Source of the DNA: an uncultured Bacteroidota bacterium
Lineage (GTDB): Bacteria > Bacteroidota > Bacteroidia > Flavobacteriales > Flavobacteriaceae
Direction of reading: 5' to 3'
Length of the DNA: 51,970 bases
NCBI GenBank assembly: GCA_902514625.1
Contig: CABXRK010000007.1
Coordinates: forward strand, 1 to 51,970
The notes beneath the pieces were generated by a model. The model saw only the letters and a program-made list of their open reading frames with translations. It made no database searches and was not told where the DNA came from. Shown piece by piece: positions 40,201-47,450 of the stretch; within the stretch, counting starts at the first letter, position 1; every line of letters begins with the position of its first letter. The position numbers and the translations under genes were made by a program.

Positions 40201-41344
40201 TGAAAAAGATCAAGATTTAGATGAGATCATTGATAAATTAGATAATTGTGTTTCTATTGCAAATACTGATCAAATAGACATGGATAATGATGGCATTGGA
40301 GATGTTTGTGATGATGATATTGATGGAGATGGCGTTTTAAACCAAGTTGAGATTTCAGATAATACTGATGAATTTAATCCATGTTCTTTCTTGGCAATTC
40401 ATATTACTCTTCCAGTTAGTAATGAAATAGATTGTGATTCAGATGGAATCCCAGATCATATTGACTTAGATGATGATAACGATGGCATTTCAGACATTCA
40501 AGAAAGTCAGATTGATACGGATAATGATGGATTTAATAATAGTGTTGATTTAGATAGCGATAATGATGGATGTTCAGACGTGTTAGAGGCAGGATTTTTA
40601 GATCCTAATACTGATGGAATTCTTGGTGAAGATGATCCAACCGTAGTTGATGTAAAAGGATTAGTTCTTAATAACGAAGGTTATAAAACTCCTTTAGATA
40701 GAGATTCCAATGGAATTTATGATTATTTAGAAATAGGAGGACCTGTTTCGATAATAATCCAACCTTTGCCAAAATATGAAATAACTGAAAATCAAATAAT
40801 TTCTATTGAAGTCCAAGCAAGCTCTTTAGGACAAATGCAATATCAATGGCAAGTTAACAAACAAGGTCTTTTTTCAAAAGGATTTCAATGGGTTGATATT
40901 ACTGACGATAATACTTATAAAGGAGCGGAAACCTCAATATTAAATATTTCTAATGCTACTGATCAAATGAATGGATGGAAGTACAGGGTTATTGTTAGGA
41001 GTGATTGCTATGTATGTTCTGATCAGGTTATATCTAATGAATCAGAATTATTTGTCCAACCATTTTTTATTCCGAATGCTTTTTCTCCCGATGGGGATGG
41101 AGTAAATGACTACTGGGTTATTGATGGGATTTTTAGATTTCCTTCTAATCGGATTAGAGTATATAATCGTTGGGAAGAAAAAGTTTTTGAAGCTACTAAT
41201 TATCAAAATGATTGGAATGGAATAAGTAATATTTCATCTTTTGCAGGAAAGTTACCTGAGGGGACTTATTTTTATATTGTAGAACTAGGTGGAAATACTA
41301 AACCTTTTAAGGGATTTGTATATATCAAGAGAAGAGTAAGATAA
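34229..41344 (+). CDS. Giant secreted adhesin-like protein with type B type IX sorting domain
   Basis: This protein has 2371 residues. In order it shows a Sec signal peptide (about 1-21, ending SLYAQ), an IgGFc-binding-like N-terminal region (to about 500), an Ig-like segment, calcium-binding thrombospondin type 3 motifs (DFDSDGIIDNIDQDIDNDG near 600), a lectin-like module, more DxDxDG motifs near 820, and an Ig-like half beginning at YQWQ near 918. Then come six NHL blades (about 930-1235), the second Ig-like half (WTDLATNTIYNGV), six Calx-beta-like repeats (about 1300-1990), TSP3 repeats to about 2165, an Ig-like domain, and a CHU_C/type B sorting domain (about 2280-2371, IPNAFSPDGDGVNDYW). 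It is presumably exported by the type IX system with the SprF-like protein next to it. Confidence 0.93.
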   Translation: MLNRPLFIFLFFIINSSLYAQLSKVHYLPPVAYSGNSNGGQSGPYRGEYIYISTPSVNPVSVNVKEVGGATINYVVTNANPQTHIIRPPEDPYLGGLVDSSRFSIFSESTDAATTTSIINTDKGYIIDATEPVYVGVRIYNRVHGAALVSKGSAALGNTFRTGSFTNYNPDFSQLNFLSVMATEDVTEVIINNIDQDVDILDFDEELVGNNPDGNLNDIIVVLNRGESYIVALKSAEGEPENVANYPNRSANGDGIIGALVSSDKPVVVNSGSLAGGFHDNQPFGRDLGIDQIVPIEKVGDEYIFIRGVGGDSFENVLIVAHEDNTQVFVNGNAVASTNSETGNDFLNAGEYILLEGNNYTSVNNMYVQTSKPVYAYQGIAGANSVANQAIFFVPPLKCSSTGNVNNIPEIDKIGTYNFTGKLNIVSKVGATITITDLNNTNESINSLNIATKSGPFAVEGNASYETYIISGLKDNVSVFSNDELYINYFNKNGFATSGGFYSGFTAPPETPQLNLNLAGLGYCIPNVTLETGDMSVYSSYEWQFDSGSGFNDIVGATNQANYVPANPGLYRVKAFFVCPGKPVETLFSPSISISKCPPDFDSDGIIDNIDQDIDNDGITNVIDSKGLATLDLTNINNPVVVFNDSSTDSSVITSTFEQISLSGPNTFSGASSGLFTSTVNIGTNQKAIYTAASNFPLNFYFTYDMLHSHSITSGESYIIKVNDVNRTITLTDSNNQLLVDANFDGNYTAVSSLTLNEIRFKFNPAPAGVLPFNFSANGIDGFVFTHELSNNSSNSIFNGYFTLSSYNLDTDSDGSFDSFDLDSDNDGCSDTLEAGYTDPDGDSVLGTSVVSVDSFGLVLGQGGYVPLPLDIDTTGVRDFQEFLTAPEITFQPQDGSACLGSDGLFAVSTNSSNTAYQWQSAPSLSATLALTARLSKPSDVWIDSNNTIYVADKLNHRIRKISSAGVVTTFAGTGSTGSQDGIGSVAQFNVPNGVISDSNGNVYVADYISHKIRKISPLGVVSTLAGNGNPGHLDGTGTLAQFNGPYRIAIDSNGDLFVTDRENDRIRKITPAGVVTTFAGGLNGDLDGTGIAARFSKPLGIAIDSNDNLFITDLINNKIKKITPGGVVTTFAGDGTAAQFNSPHGIDIDSNDNLFIADAYNDRIIKITPAGVKTTFAGDGTQGSLDGTGVAAQFNRPYGITIDTNNNLYVADHENSLIRKITPAGVVTTFAGSTQGYLDTTPIVWTDLATNTIYNGVTTSQLNVVSPTLDVSGTNYRVLVRKLGLSCPVISTPAQLDIGEGSIVVSSTSYEIAEGSTVTTELPILLNAKPPSEVVFDISNPDLTELILVSSSTIVFTPDNWNIPQNIILAGVYDNLEDGDVNVPLNFSINDGLSADCFDSNPDTTITVKVLDINCTASIVAPSSPVFENSGTSTFSLVLDASPSLSSSVVMDISSSNTETMNVNPSRVIFTAANWNVPQIINYEPVNNDILDGSRQASITIDINDSLTDNCYKTLTSIFFNITINDDEVAGYTVSGVQGSLLEASSKSASFTVVLDVKPISDVYVNIDVQDSTEVIANTDELIFTPDDWNIPQIVFLSDADEFIIDGDKNSQIITSIKPTSSDGFPGLPNQTVSVLTQDNDVSGIILSTIDNLTDENGDTGSFGIKLATQPSSSVTIFISSSNTGEGTVQGTVVFNSTNWDTIQVITVTGMDDDPPVSDGAIDYKINMDSITTLDADYNGLDLSLYDGMPFVNQDNDAPGIFVTILNEDFNTDEYGDTVTIQFELLAQPNLGSDVTIPLSIIGATDEVELIETSITIKNENWNNKSLNQILITGLDDNVIDGDQKVTLVTGDPASGDPTYNSLSANSVADIDFINKDNDQAGINLSIPDVVSEDLTSTKIDVSLSTEVLSDVIINLTVSDNSELSINVSKLTFTSLNENILQTVIITGVDDLLFDGSIASEIIFTIDPIFSEHAYSILDPIEVVVINEDNEKDQDLDEIIDKLDNCVSIANTDQIDMDNDGIGDVCDDDIDGDGVLNQVEISDNTDEFNPCSFLAIHITLPVSNEIDCDSDGIPDHIDLDDDNDGISDIQESQIDTDNDGFNNSVDLDSDNDGCSDVLEAGFLDPNTDGILGEDDPTVVDVKGLVLNNEGYKTPLDRDSNGIYDYLEIGGPVSIIIQPLPKYEITENQIISIEVQASSLGQMQYQWQVNKQGLFSKGFQWVDITDDNTYKGAETSILNISNATDQMNGWKYRVIVRSDCYVCSDQVISNESELFVQPFFIPNAFSPDGDGVNDYWVIDGIFRFPSNRIRVYNRWEEKVFEATNYQNDWNGISNISSFAGKLPEGTYFYIVELGGNTKPFKGFVYIKRRVR
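37020..37940 (+). repeat. Six NHL blades encoded by near-identical DNA
   Basis: Each blade ends with codons for I-x-x-x-G-V-V-T-T-F-A-G, seen six times near 37111, 37275, 37435, 37597, 37731 and 37890. DNA similarity is high, for example GTGGTAACAACTTTTGC recurs almost unchanged. The blades probably form a closed beta-propeller. One linker is shorter than the rest (see findings). Confidence 0.8.
38131..40195 (+). repeat. Six Calx-beta-like repeats of about 115 residues
   Basis: Tandem modules start near 38131, 38490, 38830, 39165, 39515 and 39870. The core of each reads F-T-P-D-N-W-N-x-P-Q, then I/V-x-V-x-G-x-x-D-N-x-x-D-G-D. DNA identity is high in places, such as ACTCCTGATRACTGGAATAT at 38301 and 38989. 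They probably form an extended, calcium-stiffened stalk. Confidence 0.75.
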
Positions 41345-42289
41345 ATGAAAAAAAATAACACATATAGTATAGTTTATTCGGTTTTGTTTTTTATAACAAT
41401 ATTTCCGATATATAGCCAGCAGCATGCTGCCTTTAATTATTATATGTTTAATCATCAATCGGTTAATCCGGCTTATGTTGGATCAAAATCATTTACAAGC
41501 ATAACATCTGTTTACAGATCTCAATGGTCAGGTTTTGAAGGAGCTCCTATTACCCAGACAGTATCTTTTAATAAACCTATAATTTCCAAAAACTTAGGAA
41601 TTGGATTGAGTGTTTTAAATGATGGAATAGGGCCAATTACAAGTTCATCAGTTGATATTGATATAGCTTATCACCTTAAACTTAATAGAAAAGAAAATTT
41701 CCTTTCATTAGGATTAAAGTTTGGAGGTTTTAATTATGCACTTAATGAGGATTTAATTCAAACTAACGATCCTTTTGATCAAACATTTATGTCACAAGAT
41801 CAAAAGAACTTATTCCCTAATATTGGATTTGGATTTTATTACTATTCTCAAAAGATGTATGCTGGTTTTGCAATCCCTAAAATTTTAGAACATTCAGAAA
41901 TTGATTCTAAGAAGCATTATTTTTTAATTTTGGGGGGTTTAGCCCAGGTTTCAGAGCAATGGATAATTAAACCTAGTTTGTTTTTAAAGTATAGTAAAGG
42001 GAGTTCGTTTGTTTATGATTTAAGTTCTTTGTTAATTTATAAAGAAACATTTTGGATAGGTGGACAAATTAGAAGTTCTATGAATTCTATTTTGCCTGAG
42101 GAAGCCTTAGCTGGAAGTTACTCAATTCTAACTGGAATTACTTTAAGTAAAAACTTGTCATTAGGTTATTCTTATGGGTTTTCCTCAAGTAGAAATAAAG
42201 CATTAAATTTAAGTACTCATGAAATTATGTTAAGATTTGATATTTTACCTAAAATAATTGGTCTATTAAGATCACCAAGATTTTTTTAA
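41345..42289 (+). CDS. PorP/SprF-family type IX secretion outer-membrane protein
   Basis: This protein of 314 residues has a signal peptide (ending PIYSQQ). The opening HAAFNYYMFNHQSVNPAYVGSKSF and YRSQWSGFEGAPITQTVSFNKPI are the signature of the PorP/SprF family, predicted outer-membrane barrels. Family members next to type B cargo genes help that cargo reach the surface; SprF does this for SprB in Flavobacterium. It begins directly after the adhesin stop codon (no gap) and overlaps the next gene by one base, so the three genes are one unit. Confidence 0.93.
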   Translation: MKKNNTYSIVYSVLFFITIFPIYSQQHAAFNYYMFNHQSVNPAYVGSKSFTSITSVYRSQWSGFEGAPITQTVSFNKPIISKNLGIGLSVLNDGIGPITSSSVDIDIAYHLKLNRKENFLSLGLKFGGFNYALNEDLIQTNDPFDQTFMSQDQKNLFPNIGFGFYYYSQKMYAGFAIPKILEHSEIDSKKHYFLILGGLAQVSEQWIIKPSLFLKYSKGSSFVYDLSSLLIYKETFWIGGQIRSSMNSILPEEALAGSYSILTGITLSKNLSLGYSYGFSSSRNKALNLSTHEIMLRFDILPKIIGLLRSPRFF

Positions 42290-44274
42290 TGAAAAAGTAT
42301 TTTATAATATTATCGATATTATGGTGTTCATCTAATTATTCTCAAGTTTTAGATGATGTTCAAAACAAAATTGATAAAACAAATTCACTATGGGGAGATT
42401 ATTATTTTTTAAATTCAGATTATCAAAAAGCCATTAAATTTTATACTCAGATTAAAATAGATAAGACTATTGAAAGTCAAAGAAATTTAGCTGCAGCGTA
42501 TGAAAAAACAGAAGCCCTAGATGCTTCTAAAAAAGTTTATGAGAGTGTTACCAAGTCTGATGAGGTATCTGTGATTGATTATTATAAATTTGCCAGTTTA
42601 CTCTCAAACGAATATTTCGTTGATGAATCTGGTTCAATAACTAGATTAGCTAAAGAATACAAGGAAAAAGCATTTAAACTTCCTTTTGAGAGTTATTCTC
42701 TATATGAAAATGACAGTTCGGTTTATAAGAAAAGATTTTCAAAATCAAATTATTCTCTAATTAATTTAAATACTAATTCAGAAAATTCTGATTTTGGAGC
42801 ATTTATAATACCTTCTAAAAAATCTTCTAAATCAAAAAGAAAATTAATTTTCTCTACTAAACAGGAGGATAATTCTGAGAGATTAAGACTTAATAAAAGA
42901 GTCAGGTCAGAATTGCCAATTTATAATCTAGTCAACACTGATTTTGATATTAATGATTTTAATACGGGAGAAATTGAAATTTATCCTCCACCAATAAATT
43001 CCCAATTTCAGGAAGGTCCTGCATCTTTTAATTCAAAAAACAATAAACTTTACTTCACTAGAAGTGCTGGAAAGATTGATAAGAACAGTTTGGTGCAACT
43101 AAATATTTATAGTATTATTTTGGACTTAGCCGATTCTTTAATTCCGGAACTTTTATCTTTTAATATTGATGGATTTTCAACTTTACACCCTTCTGTTTCA
43201 AATAACCTTAATAAAATATTTTTTGCAAGTGATAGACCTGGAGGTTATGGAGGTATGGATATATATTATGTTGACATTTTAAAAAATGGATTTTCAGAAC
43301 CTGTAAATCTTGGTAAAGACATTAATACAGAAAAAGATGAAGTTTTCCCTTTTATTTATAAAGGTAAATATTTATTTTTCTCCTCTGATGGGAGAGAGAG
43401 TTTAGGTAATTTAGATATTTTTTTAGCTCAATTAATAACGGATAATAGATGGAAAGTTTTTTTACTTGGTAATCCCTATAATACAAAGAAAGATGATTTT
43501 TCTTTTTTTATGAGTGATGAAAAAAATTATGGATTTTTATCATCTAACAGGAAAAATGGAAAAGGAGAAGATGATATATACGCATTTAAATTTTCACCAA
43601 AAATAGAAGGACTTAAAGATAATTATGTTTTTTCCCCATCAGATACTTTAATTGTTGCAAATGATGGAGTTTTAGTTAATGATAAAAACAATATGATTGA
43701 ATATGATCCTTTACAAATATTAGTTGAAAAGAAAGTTAGTCTCATGGATTCGGTAAGAAATGGTAAAATTAAATTTAATGATAATGGAACATTTCTATAT
43801 AAATCAAAAAATAATTTTGTTGCAATTGATTCTTTTTCTTATGCTATTAACACTGCTTATGGTAATTCCAAATCAATTAATGTTATTTTAAATAAATCTG
43901 AAAGTAAAGATATTAGAATTGAAAATTTACCTCCAATATTTTTTGATTTCAATAAATTTAACCTTTTAAACAAGTACAAAACTATAGTTGATGATTTAGT
44001 TGAAATAATGAATCTTAATCCTGAAATGGTTGTAGAAATAAGTTCCTTTGCAGATTGTAGAGGAACAAAAAAATATAATTTATCTCTTTCAGATAAAAGG
44101 TCTAATACAATAATTAATTATGTTAGAGAAAGAGTAATAAATAAATCTAGAATATCTGGAAAAGGATACGGAGAGATTAATAAAAAATCGAAAAAAGATT
44201 GTGATTGTTGTAAAATAAGTGAGCAAGAGCATCTTTTAGATAGAAGAACAGAATTTAAAATTATATCATACTAG
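42289..44274 (+). CDS. OmpA-family protein with TPR, PD40 propeller and cadherin-like domains
   Basis: This protein of 661 residues starts with a signal peptide (about 1-18) and TPR-like helices (YYFLNSDYQKAIKFY, AAAYEKTEALDASKKVYE). WD40/PD40 propeller strands come next (KIFFASDRPGGYGGMDIYYV, YLFFSSDGRESLGNLDIF, YGFLSSNRKNGKGEDDIYAF). Residues about 443-540 form a cadherin-like/Ig-like module (VANDGVLVNDKN...NDNGTFLYKSKNNFVAIDSFSYAI). The OmpA C-terminal domain closes it (FADCRGTKKYNLSLSDKRS, RTEFKI) and should bind peptidoglycan. Relatives such as PorE anchor the type IX machine. The cysteines in KKDCDCCKIS are a family feature. I infer that it anchors or assists the adhesin/SprF pair. Confidence 0.9.
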   Translation: MKKYFIILSILWCSSNYSQVLDDVQNKIDKTNSLWGDYYFLNSDYQKAIKFYTQIKIDKTIESQRNLAAAYEKTEALDASKKVYESVTKSDEVSVIDYYKFASLLSNEYFVDESGSITRLAKEYKEKAFKLPFESYSLYENDSSVYKKRFSKSNYSLINLNTNSENSDFGAFIIPSKKSSKSKRKLIFSTKQEDNSERLRLNKRVRSELPIYNLVNTDFDINDFNTGEIEIYPPPINSQFQEGPASFNSKNNKLYFTRSAGKIDKNSLVQLNIYSIILDLADSLIPELLSFNIDGFSTLHPSVSNNLNKIFFASDRPGGYGGMDIYYVDILKNGFSEPVNLGKDINTEKDEVFPFIYKGKYLFFSSDGRESLGNLDIFLAQLITDNRWKVFLLGNPYNTKKDDFSFFMSDEKNYGFLSSNRKNGKGEDDIYAFKFSPKIEGLKDNYVFSPSDTLIVANDGVLVNDKNNMIEYDPLQILVEKKVSLMDSVRNGKIKFNDNGTFLYKSKNNFVAIDSFSYAINTAYGNSKSINVILNKSESKDIRIENLPPIFFDFNKFNLLNKYKTIVDDLVEIMNLNPEMVVEISSFADCRGTKKYNLSLSDKRSNTIINYVRERVINKSRISGKGYGEINKKSKKDCDCCKISEQEHLLDRRTEFKIISY

Positions 44275-44348
44275 AAACAGAATTCTTTTCATGTTTGATT
44301 TGTATACTTTACAAACTTTAATAAAAATAGCTTTAAAAAAAAACATTT

Positions 44349-44576
44349 ATGGAAACTTTAGATATTATTGGTTGGATAGCCTCATTTTTTGTTATTTCAT
44401 CATTTATAATTAACGACATGTTACGATTGCGGATTGTGAATTTGGTAGGAGCTACTTGTTGGTTAATTTATGGGATAATTGATTTTTCAAGCTCGATAAT
44501 TTTTTTAAATATTGTTATTGTATCTATTCAATTTATTAAAATTTCACAACTGCTTAAAAAAAAGAAATCTTTGTAA
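44349..44576 (+). CDS. Small inner-membrane protein, YgjV / CBU_0592-like
   Basis: This protein of 75 residues has three short membrane helices and a lysine-rich tail. DIIGWIASFFVISSFIINDMLRLRIVNLVGATCWLIYG resembles the CBU_0592/YgjV family of small membrane proteins of unknown function (half of a PQ-loop-like fold). Gap to the OmpA gene: 74 bases. It is probably a separate transcription unit. The coding call is good, the function unknown. Confidence 0.75.
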   Translation: METLDIIGWIASFFVISSFIINDMLRLRIVNLVGATCWLIYGIIDFSSSIIFLNIVIVSIQFIKISQLLKKKKSL

Positions 44577-44635
44577 TCTTAATTTATTGAGAATAAAAAA
44601 AGGTTTATTTTGGCATAAAAGATTGCCATAAGAAT

Positions 44636-45169
44636 ATGAAAAAATATAGTTCTTATTGTGAGTATGCATCTAGTTTGTCATTAGATAATGTTCACAGAAT
44701 TTATCATGACACTCAATATGGGTTTCCAATTAAATCAGATAATGAATTGTTTGGAAGATTAATTTTGGAAATTAATCAAGCAGGATTATCATGGACAACT
44801 ATATTGAAAAAGCAAGAAAATTTCAGAAAAGCATTTTTTGATTTTGACATTAAAAGAATAGCTAATTTAAATGAAAAGAATATTTATCTTTTATTAAGTA
44901 ATCCTGGAATTATTCGAAACAGGCTAAAAATATATGCTGTAATATATAATGCAAATAAAATTATTCAAATGAATAAGGAATATGGCTCATTTAAATCTTG
45001 GCTCGATCATCATTATCCTAAAGAAATAGAAGAGTGGGTGAAACTTTTTAAAAGAATTTTTAAGTTTACAGGAGAAGAAATAATAAAAGAGTTTCTAATT
45101 AGTTCTGGTTATTTAAAAGGTGCACATGTTAGCTCCTGTCCAATCTCAAAAGTGATACAAGAGTTATAA
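44636..45169 (+). CDS. tag: DNA-3-methyladenine glycosylase I
   Basis: This base-excision repair enzyme removes 3-methyladenine. The structural zinc site is conserved: Cys8, His24 (in YHDTQYG), His164 and Cys168 (AHVSSC). The substrate-binding glutamate in LEINQAGLSW (Glu45) matches the essential Glu of E. coli Tag. The length of 177 is normal. Just upstream lies a small inverted repeat, TGGCA/TGCCA (near 44611-44628), whose meaning is unclear. Confidence 0.94.
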   Translation: MKKYSSYCEYASSLSLDNVHRIYHDTQYGFPIKSDNELFGRLILEINQAGLSWTTILKKQENFRKAFFDFDIKRIANLNEKNIYLLLSNPGIIRNRLKIYAVIYNANKIIQMNKEYGSFKSWLDHHYPKEIEEWVKLFKRIFKFTGEEIIKEFLISSGYLKGAHVSSCPISKVIQEL

Positions 45170-45245
45170 TAATAAATTTCACATAATTTTAAATCTTTAA
45201 GAAATAGAGTTGAGTAATAAAAAGTTTTATAAATTAGAAAAAAAT

Positions 45246-46748
45246 ATGAAGATTAAATTTTTTAAAAAAAATAGAAATTCTTTTCTTAATAAGATTTATA
45301 AACTAGAAATTTACTTTTGTATAATAACTTTATGGAGTTGTTCAGAACAATTGATGCTTTCTGAAGAAGCCTATATTTTAGATAATATTACTATTATTGA
45401 TCCGATAGATGGACTTCAAAAAAATAAACAAGTAGTAATAGAAAATGGTACGATTAGTTTAATATTAGATAATGAAAATAAAAATTTTTTTCGTGAAAAG
45501 AAGGTTTACAATGGTTATGGAAAATATTTAATACCTGGATTGTGGGATGCTCATGTCCATTTTTCTTTTAATAAACATTTTACGTATTCTATGCATAAAC
45601 TTTTTTTAGCTTATGGAGTAACCAGTGTTAGAGATACTGGAGGCCCTATGGGAATTGTAGCTAAAATTAAAGATAGTTCAAATGTGAACCCTATGACATA
45701 TCCGAATGTATTTTACGCAGGCCCTCTAATTGATGGTAGTCCAAGTGTTTACAATAATTCAAGTCCCTCTTTTCCCTTACTTTCTATTGAAAATAAATCG
45801 TCTAAAGATTTGGAAAGTAACACTTTGGAAATTTTGTCAAAAGAAGTAGATTTTTTAAAAGCTTATGAAATGCTTAATGAAGAACAACTTTTTGTTTTAA
45901 CTGAAATAGGAAGGAGAAAAGGTTTAAATGTTACAGGTCATATTCCTCTAAGCATGAATTTGTATTCAGCTGTAAAAGCAGGTTTAAATGGCATGGAACA
46001 TCTTAGAAATATTGAACTTTCAGTTGCTCAAAATTCAAAAGAATTACTATTGGAAAGAAAACTGATGTTAAAGAATCCTGATCGTTTAGAAGGAAGTAAA
46101 TTAAGGGCTTCAATACATCAAAAGCAGCGTATGTCTTCAATTGAATCAATGGACGATAATGAGTTAGAAAGAGCAGCGCAGTTTTTAGCAAAAAATAATG
46201 TTTGGCAAACACCAACTCTAATTTTGTATAGGAATTATGCTACAAAAAGTTTCAAAGATTCTATATTTATTAGTTCATTAGATCAACTTCCTCAAATTGT
46301 AAAGGAAGGATGGAGGATTGAAATTGATAAGACAGATACCATTATAAATAATAATAGTATTCGTTACTCCAATTGGATGTTTAATATTGTAAAAAAACTT
46401 CACCAGCACAGTGTTCCCTTTATGGCTGGAACGGATACTCCTATTGGTTATTTAATTCCAGGGATAAGTTTACACAGAGAATTGGAGTTGCTTGTAAAGT
46501 GCGGGTTTTCTAATCTTGAAGCCATTCAAACCGCAACCATAAATCCTGCGCTGTATTTTGGTTTGGAAAATAAGCTAGGACGAATTAAAGAAGGTTTTCA
46601 GGCTGACATGGTAATCTTAAATGAAAACCCATTGGAAAAGATTAGTAATACAAAAACCATTCAGGCGGTGATAAAAAGTGGCAATTTTTTGTCAAGAAAA
46701 TATTTGGATTCTCTGATGTTAAAAGATAAAGCTGTTTCTGTTAATTAG
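45246..46748 (+). CDS. Amidohydrolase-family lipoprotein
   Basis: This is a metal-dependent hydrolase of the amidohydrolase superfamily (imidazolonepropionase/prolidase-like branch), about 500 residues. The signal peptide is long with a lipobox (ITLWSC) near residue 32 of the chosen start. Metal-site landmarks are LWDAHVHFS (HxH), KAYEML (bridging Lys), TGHIPLSM, and GTDTPIG (catalytic Asp). GRIKEGFQADMVILNENPL closes the small beta domain. The frame is open from TTG 45210; ATG 45246 is preferred because it starts just before the basic signal region. A line of 60 bases in its 3' half counts 26 G+C, higher than its 5' half. The substrate is unknown. Confidence 0.87.
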   Translation: MKIKFFKKNRNSFLNKIYKLEIYFCIITLWSCSEQLMLSEEAYILDNITIIDPIDGLQKNKQVVIENGTISLILDNENKNFFREKKVYNGYGKYLIPGLWDAHVHFSFNKHFTYSMHKLFLAYGVTSVRDTGGPMGIVAKIKDSSNVNPMTYPNVFYAGPLIDGSPSVYNNSSPSFPLLSIENKSSKDLESNTLEILSKEVDFLKAYEMLNEEQLFVLTEIGRRKGLNVTGHIPLSMNLYSAVKAGLNGMEHLRNIELSVAQNSKELLLERKLMLKNPDRLEGSKLRASIHQKQRMSSIESMDDNELERAAQFLAKNNVWQTPTLILYRNYATKSFKDSIFISSLDQLPQIVKEGWRIEIDKTDTIINNNSIRYSNWMFNIVKKLHQHSVPFMAGTDTPIGYLIPGISLHRELELLVKCGFSNLEAIQTATINPALYFGLENKLGRIKEGFQADMVILNENPLEKISNTKTIQAVIKSGNFLSRKYLDSLMLKDKAVSVN

Positions 46749-46829
46749 ATTCTATAAATAAAAAACCCTAACTAATTCATATTAAGAGTTTTACAAGTTA
46801 AATGTTAATTTTGTAGATAACTCATTTGA

Positions 46830-46946
46830 AATATCGAACATCAGTTTGACTCCGAGAGACTTGATAGATACTCATCACATTATGACCCTTATTTTGAAAG
46901 AATAGGCTTTTACCATTCAATAGTTATAAAATATTCTTTTAATTAA
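46830..46946 (+). pseudogene. 3' remnant of an outer-membrane barrel gene
   Basis: After a TGA at 46827 the frame encodes 38 residues that look like real protein rather than chance AT-rich sequence: FDSERLDRYSSHYDPYFERI, then GFYHSIVIKYSFN and stop TAA. The closing aromatic strand IKYSFN is like the beta-signal of outer-membrane barrels such as TonB receptors. No start codon or upstream part is present. The stop overlaps the start of the hairpin element, as if the lost gene once ended at this terminator. Confidence 0.55.
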
Positions 46947-46993
46947 AAACGGTTACACTTTATAAAAGTATAACCGTTATATTATTTTAGTAA
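46945..46993 (-). repeat. Hairpin element, left copy of the tRNA-associated direct repeat
   Basis: The stem (46948-46961 with 46965-46978, loop ATA) is 14 bp with one position that is G-U on the minus strand. On the minus strand it is followed by a U-rich run, so it is a minus-oriented terminator, yet no minus gene ends here. Including its flank to the TTTAGTAA bases, the 49-base unit matches 48621-48670 apart from four substitutions and the loop. Confidence 0.85.
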
Positions 46994-47229
46994 AGAGTGC
47001 TATTCTACTATATAAAAACGAGATATTGATTAATATAAAAATGTTTATTGAGTATAATAAATGTGGGAAATATGAGTTAAAAATAGATGAAATGTTAAGT
47101 GAATACATTGATTTTTAGGTAGTTATATATTGTTATTCCCAGTAAATGATACTTGATGTTGTTTTATGTTATTGATGTAAATATAAATGATTTTTTTAAT
47201 ATTGTTTTATATATTTTTTTTATATAATG

Positions 47230-47260
47230 ATTGTGATATAATATTTTAATGTTATTTTTG
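47230..47260 (+). promoter_or_regulatory. Predicted promoter of the metallopeptidase-like gene
   Basis: ATTG (47230-47233), 19 bases, TATTTTTG (47253-47260) fit the Bacteroidota promoter with one mismatch at the -33 box. The -7 box overlaps the lipobox-like codons of the following frame, so a transcript would start about 47267, inside the coding frame. Confidence 0.4.
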
Positions 47261-47450
47261 TAGTAAGGGAGACTCAGAGAGTTCTACTGAAATAGATTCA
47301 TCAGCCATAAAAACATATAACATTTCAATATCCTCAATAGAGGGTGGAAGCGTTGACGTTCAGTCGGGAACATATAATGCTGGAACTGAATTAAAATTAA
47401 CTGCAACTCCTAACGAAGGATATATTTTTTCAGGATGGTCTAACGGTTCT
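47250..47450 (+). other. In-frame upstream extension of the metallopeptidase gene without a start codon
   Basis: After a TAA at 47247 the frame of the 47451 gene runs open. It encodes CYFCSKGDSESSTEIDSS, which looks like the mature N terminus of a flavobacterial lipoprotein, followed by most of an InlB-like repeat (ISSIEGGSVDVQSGTYNAG, ATPNEGYIFSGWSNGS). There is no ATG, GTG or TTG before 47451. The signal peptide has apparently been lost or is interrupted by the in-frame stop. Confidence 0.7.

Larger units (their letters stand above)
46749..47249. other. Long AT-rich gap with remnants and one hairpin copy
   Basis: The gap between the amidohydrolase stop and the open frame of the next gene is about 500 bases. 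It holds a 38-codon coding remnant (46830-46946), a hairpin copy (46945-46993), and from about 46995 to 47230 a very AT-rich stretch in which I see no gene. A 25-codon frame at 47041-47118 is open but has no recognisable content. Near 47230-47260 is a promoter-like pair for the metallopeptidase gene. Confidence 0.7.

Noticed and set aside
44608-44630. Sigma-54 promoter before tag (TTGGCAT ... TTGCC)
   Set aside because: The spacer between the -24 and -12 boxes is one base too long, and the bases are better described as a TGGCA/TGCCA inverted repeat.
46752-46790. Terminator after the amidohydrolase gene
   Set aside because: The A-rich and T-rich sides pair poorly (several mismatches and bulges), so no hairpin is claimed.
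46995-47025. Decayed second tRNA 3' end beside the left hairpin copy
   Set aside because: Only about 8 of 18 bases match the tRNA beyond the repeat, which is not better than chance in AT-rich DNA.
47041-47118. 25-codon frame in the accessory gap
   Set aside because: It is short, lacks any recognisable motif and lies in very AT-rich DNA. It may be chance.
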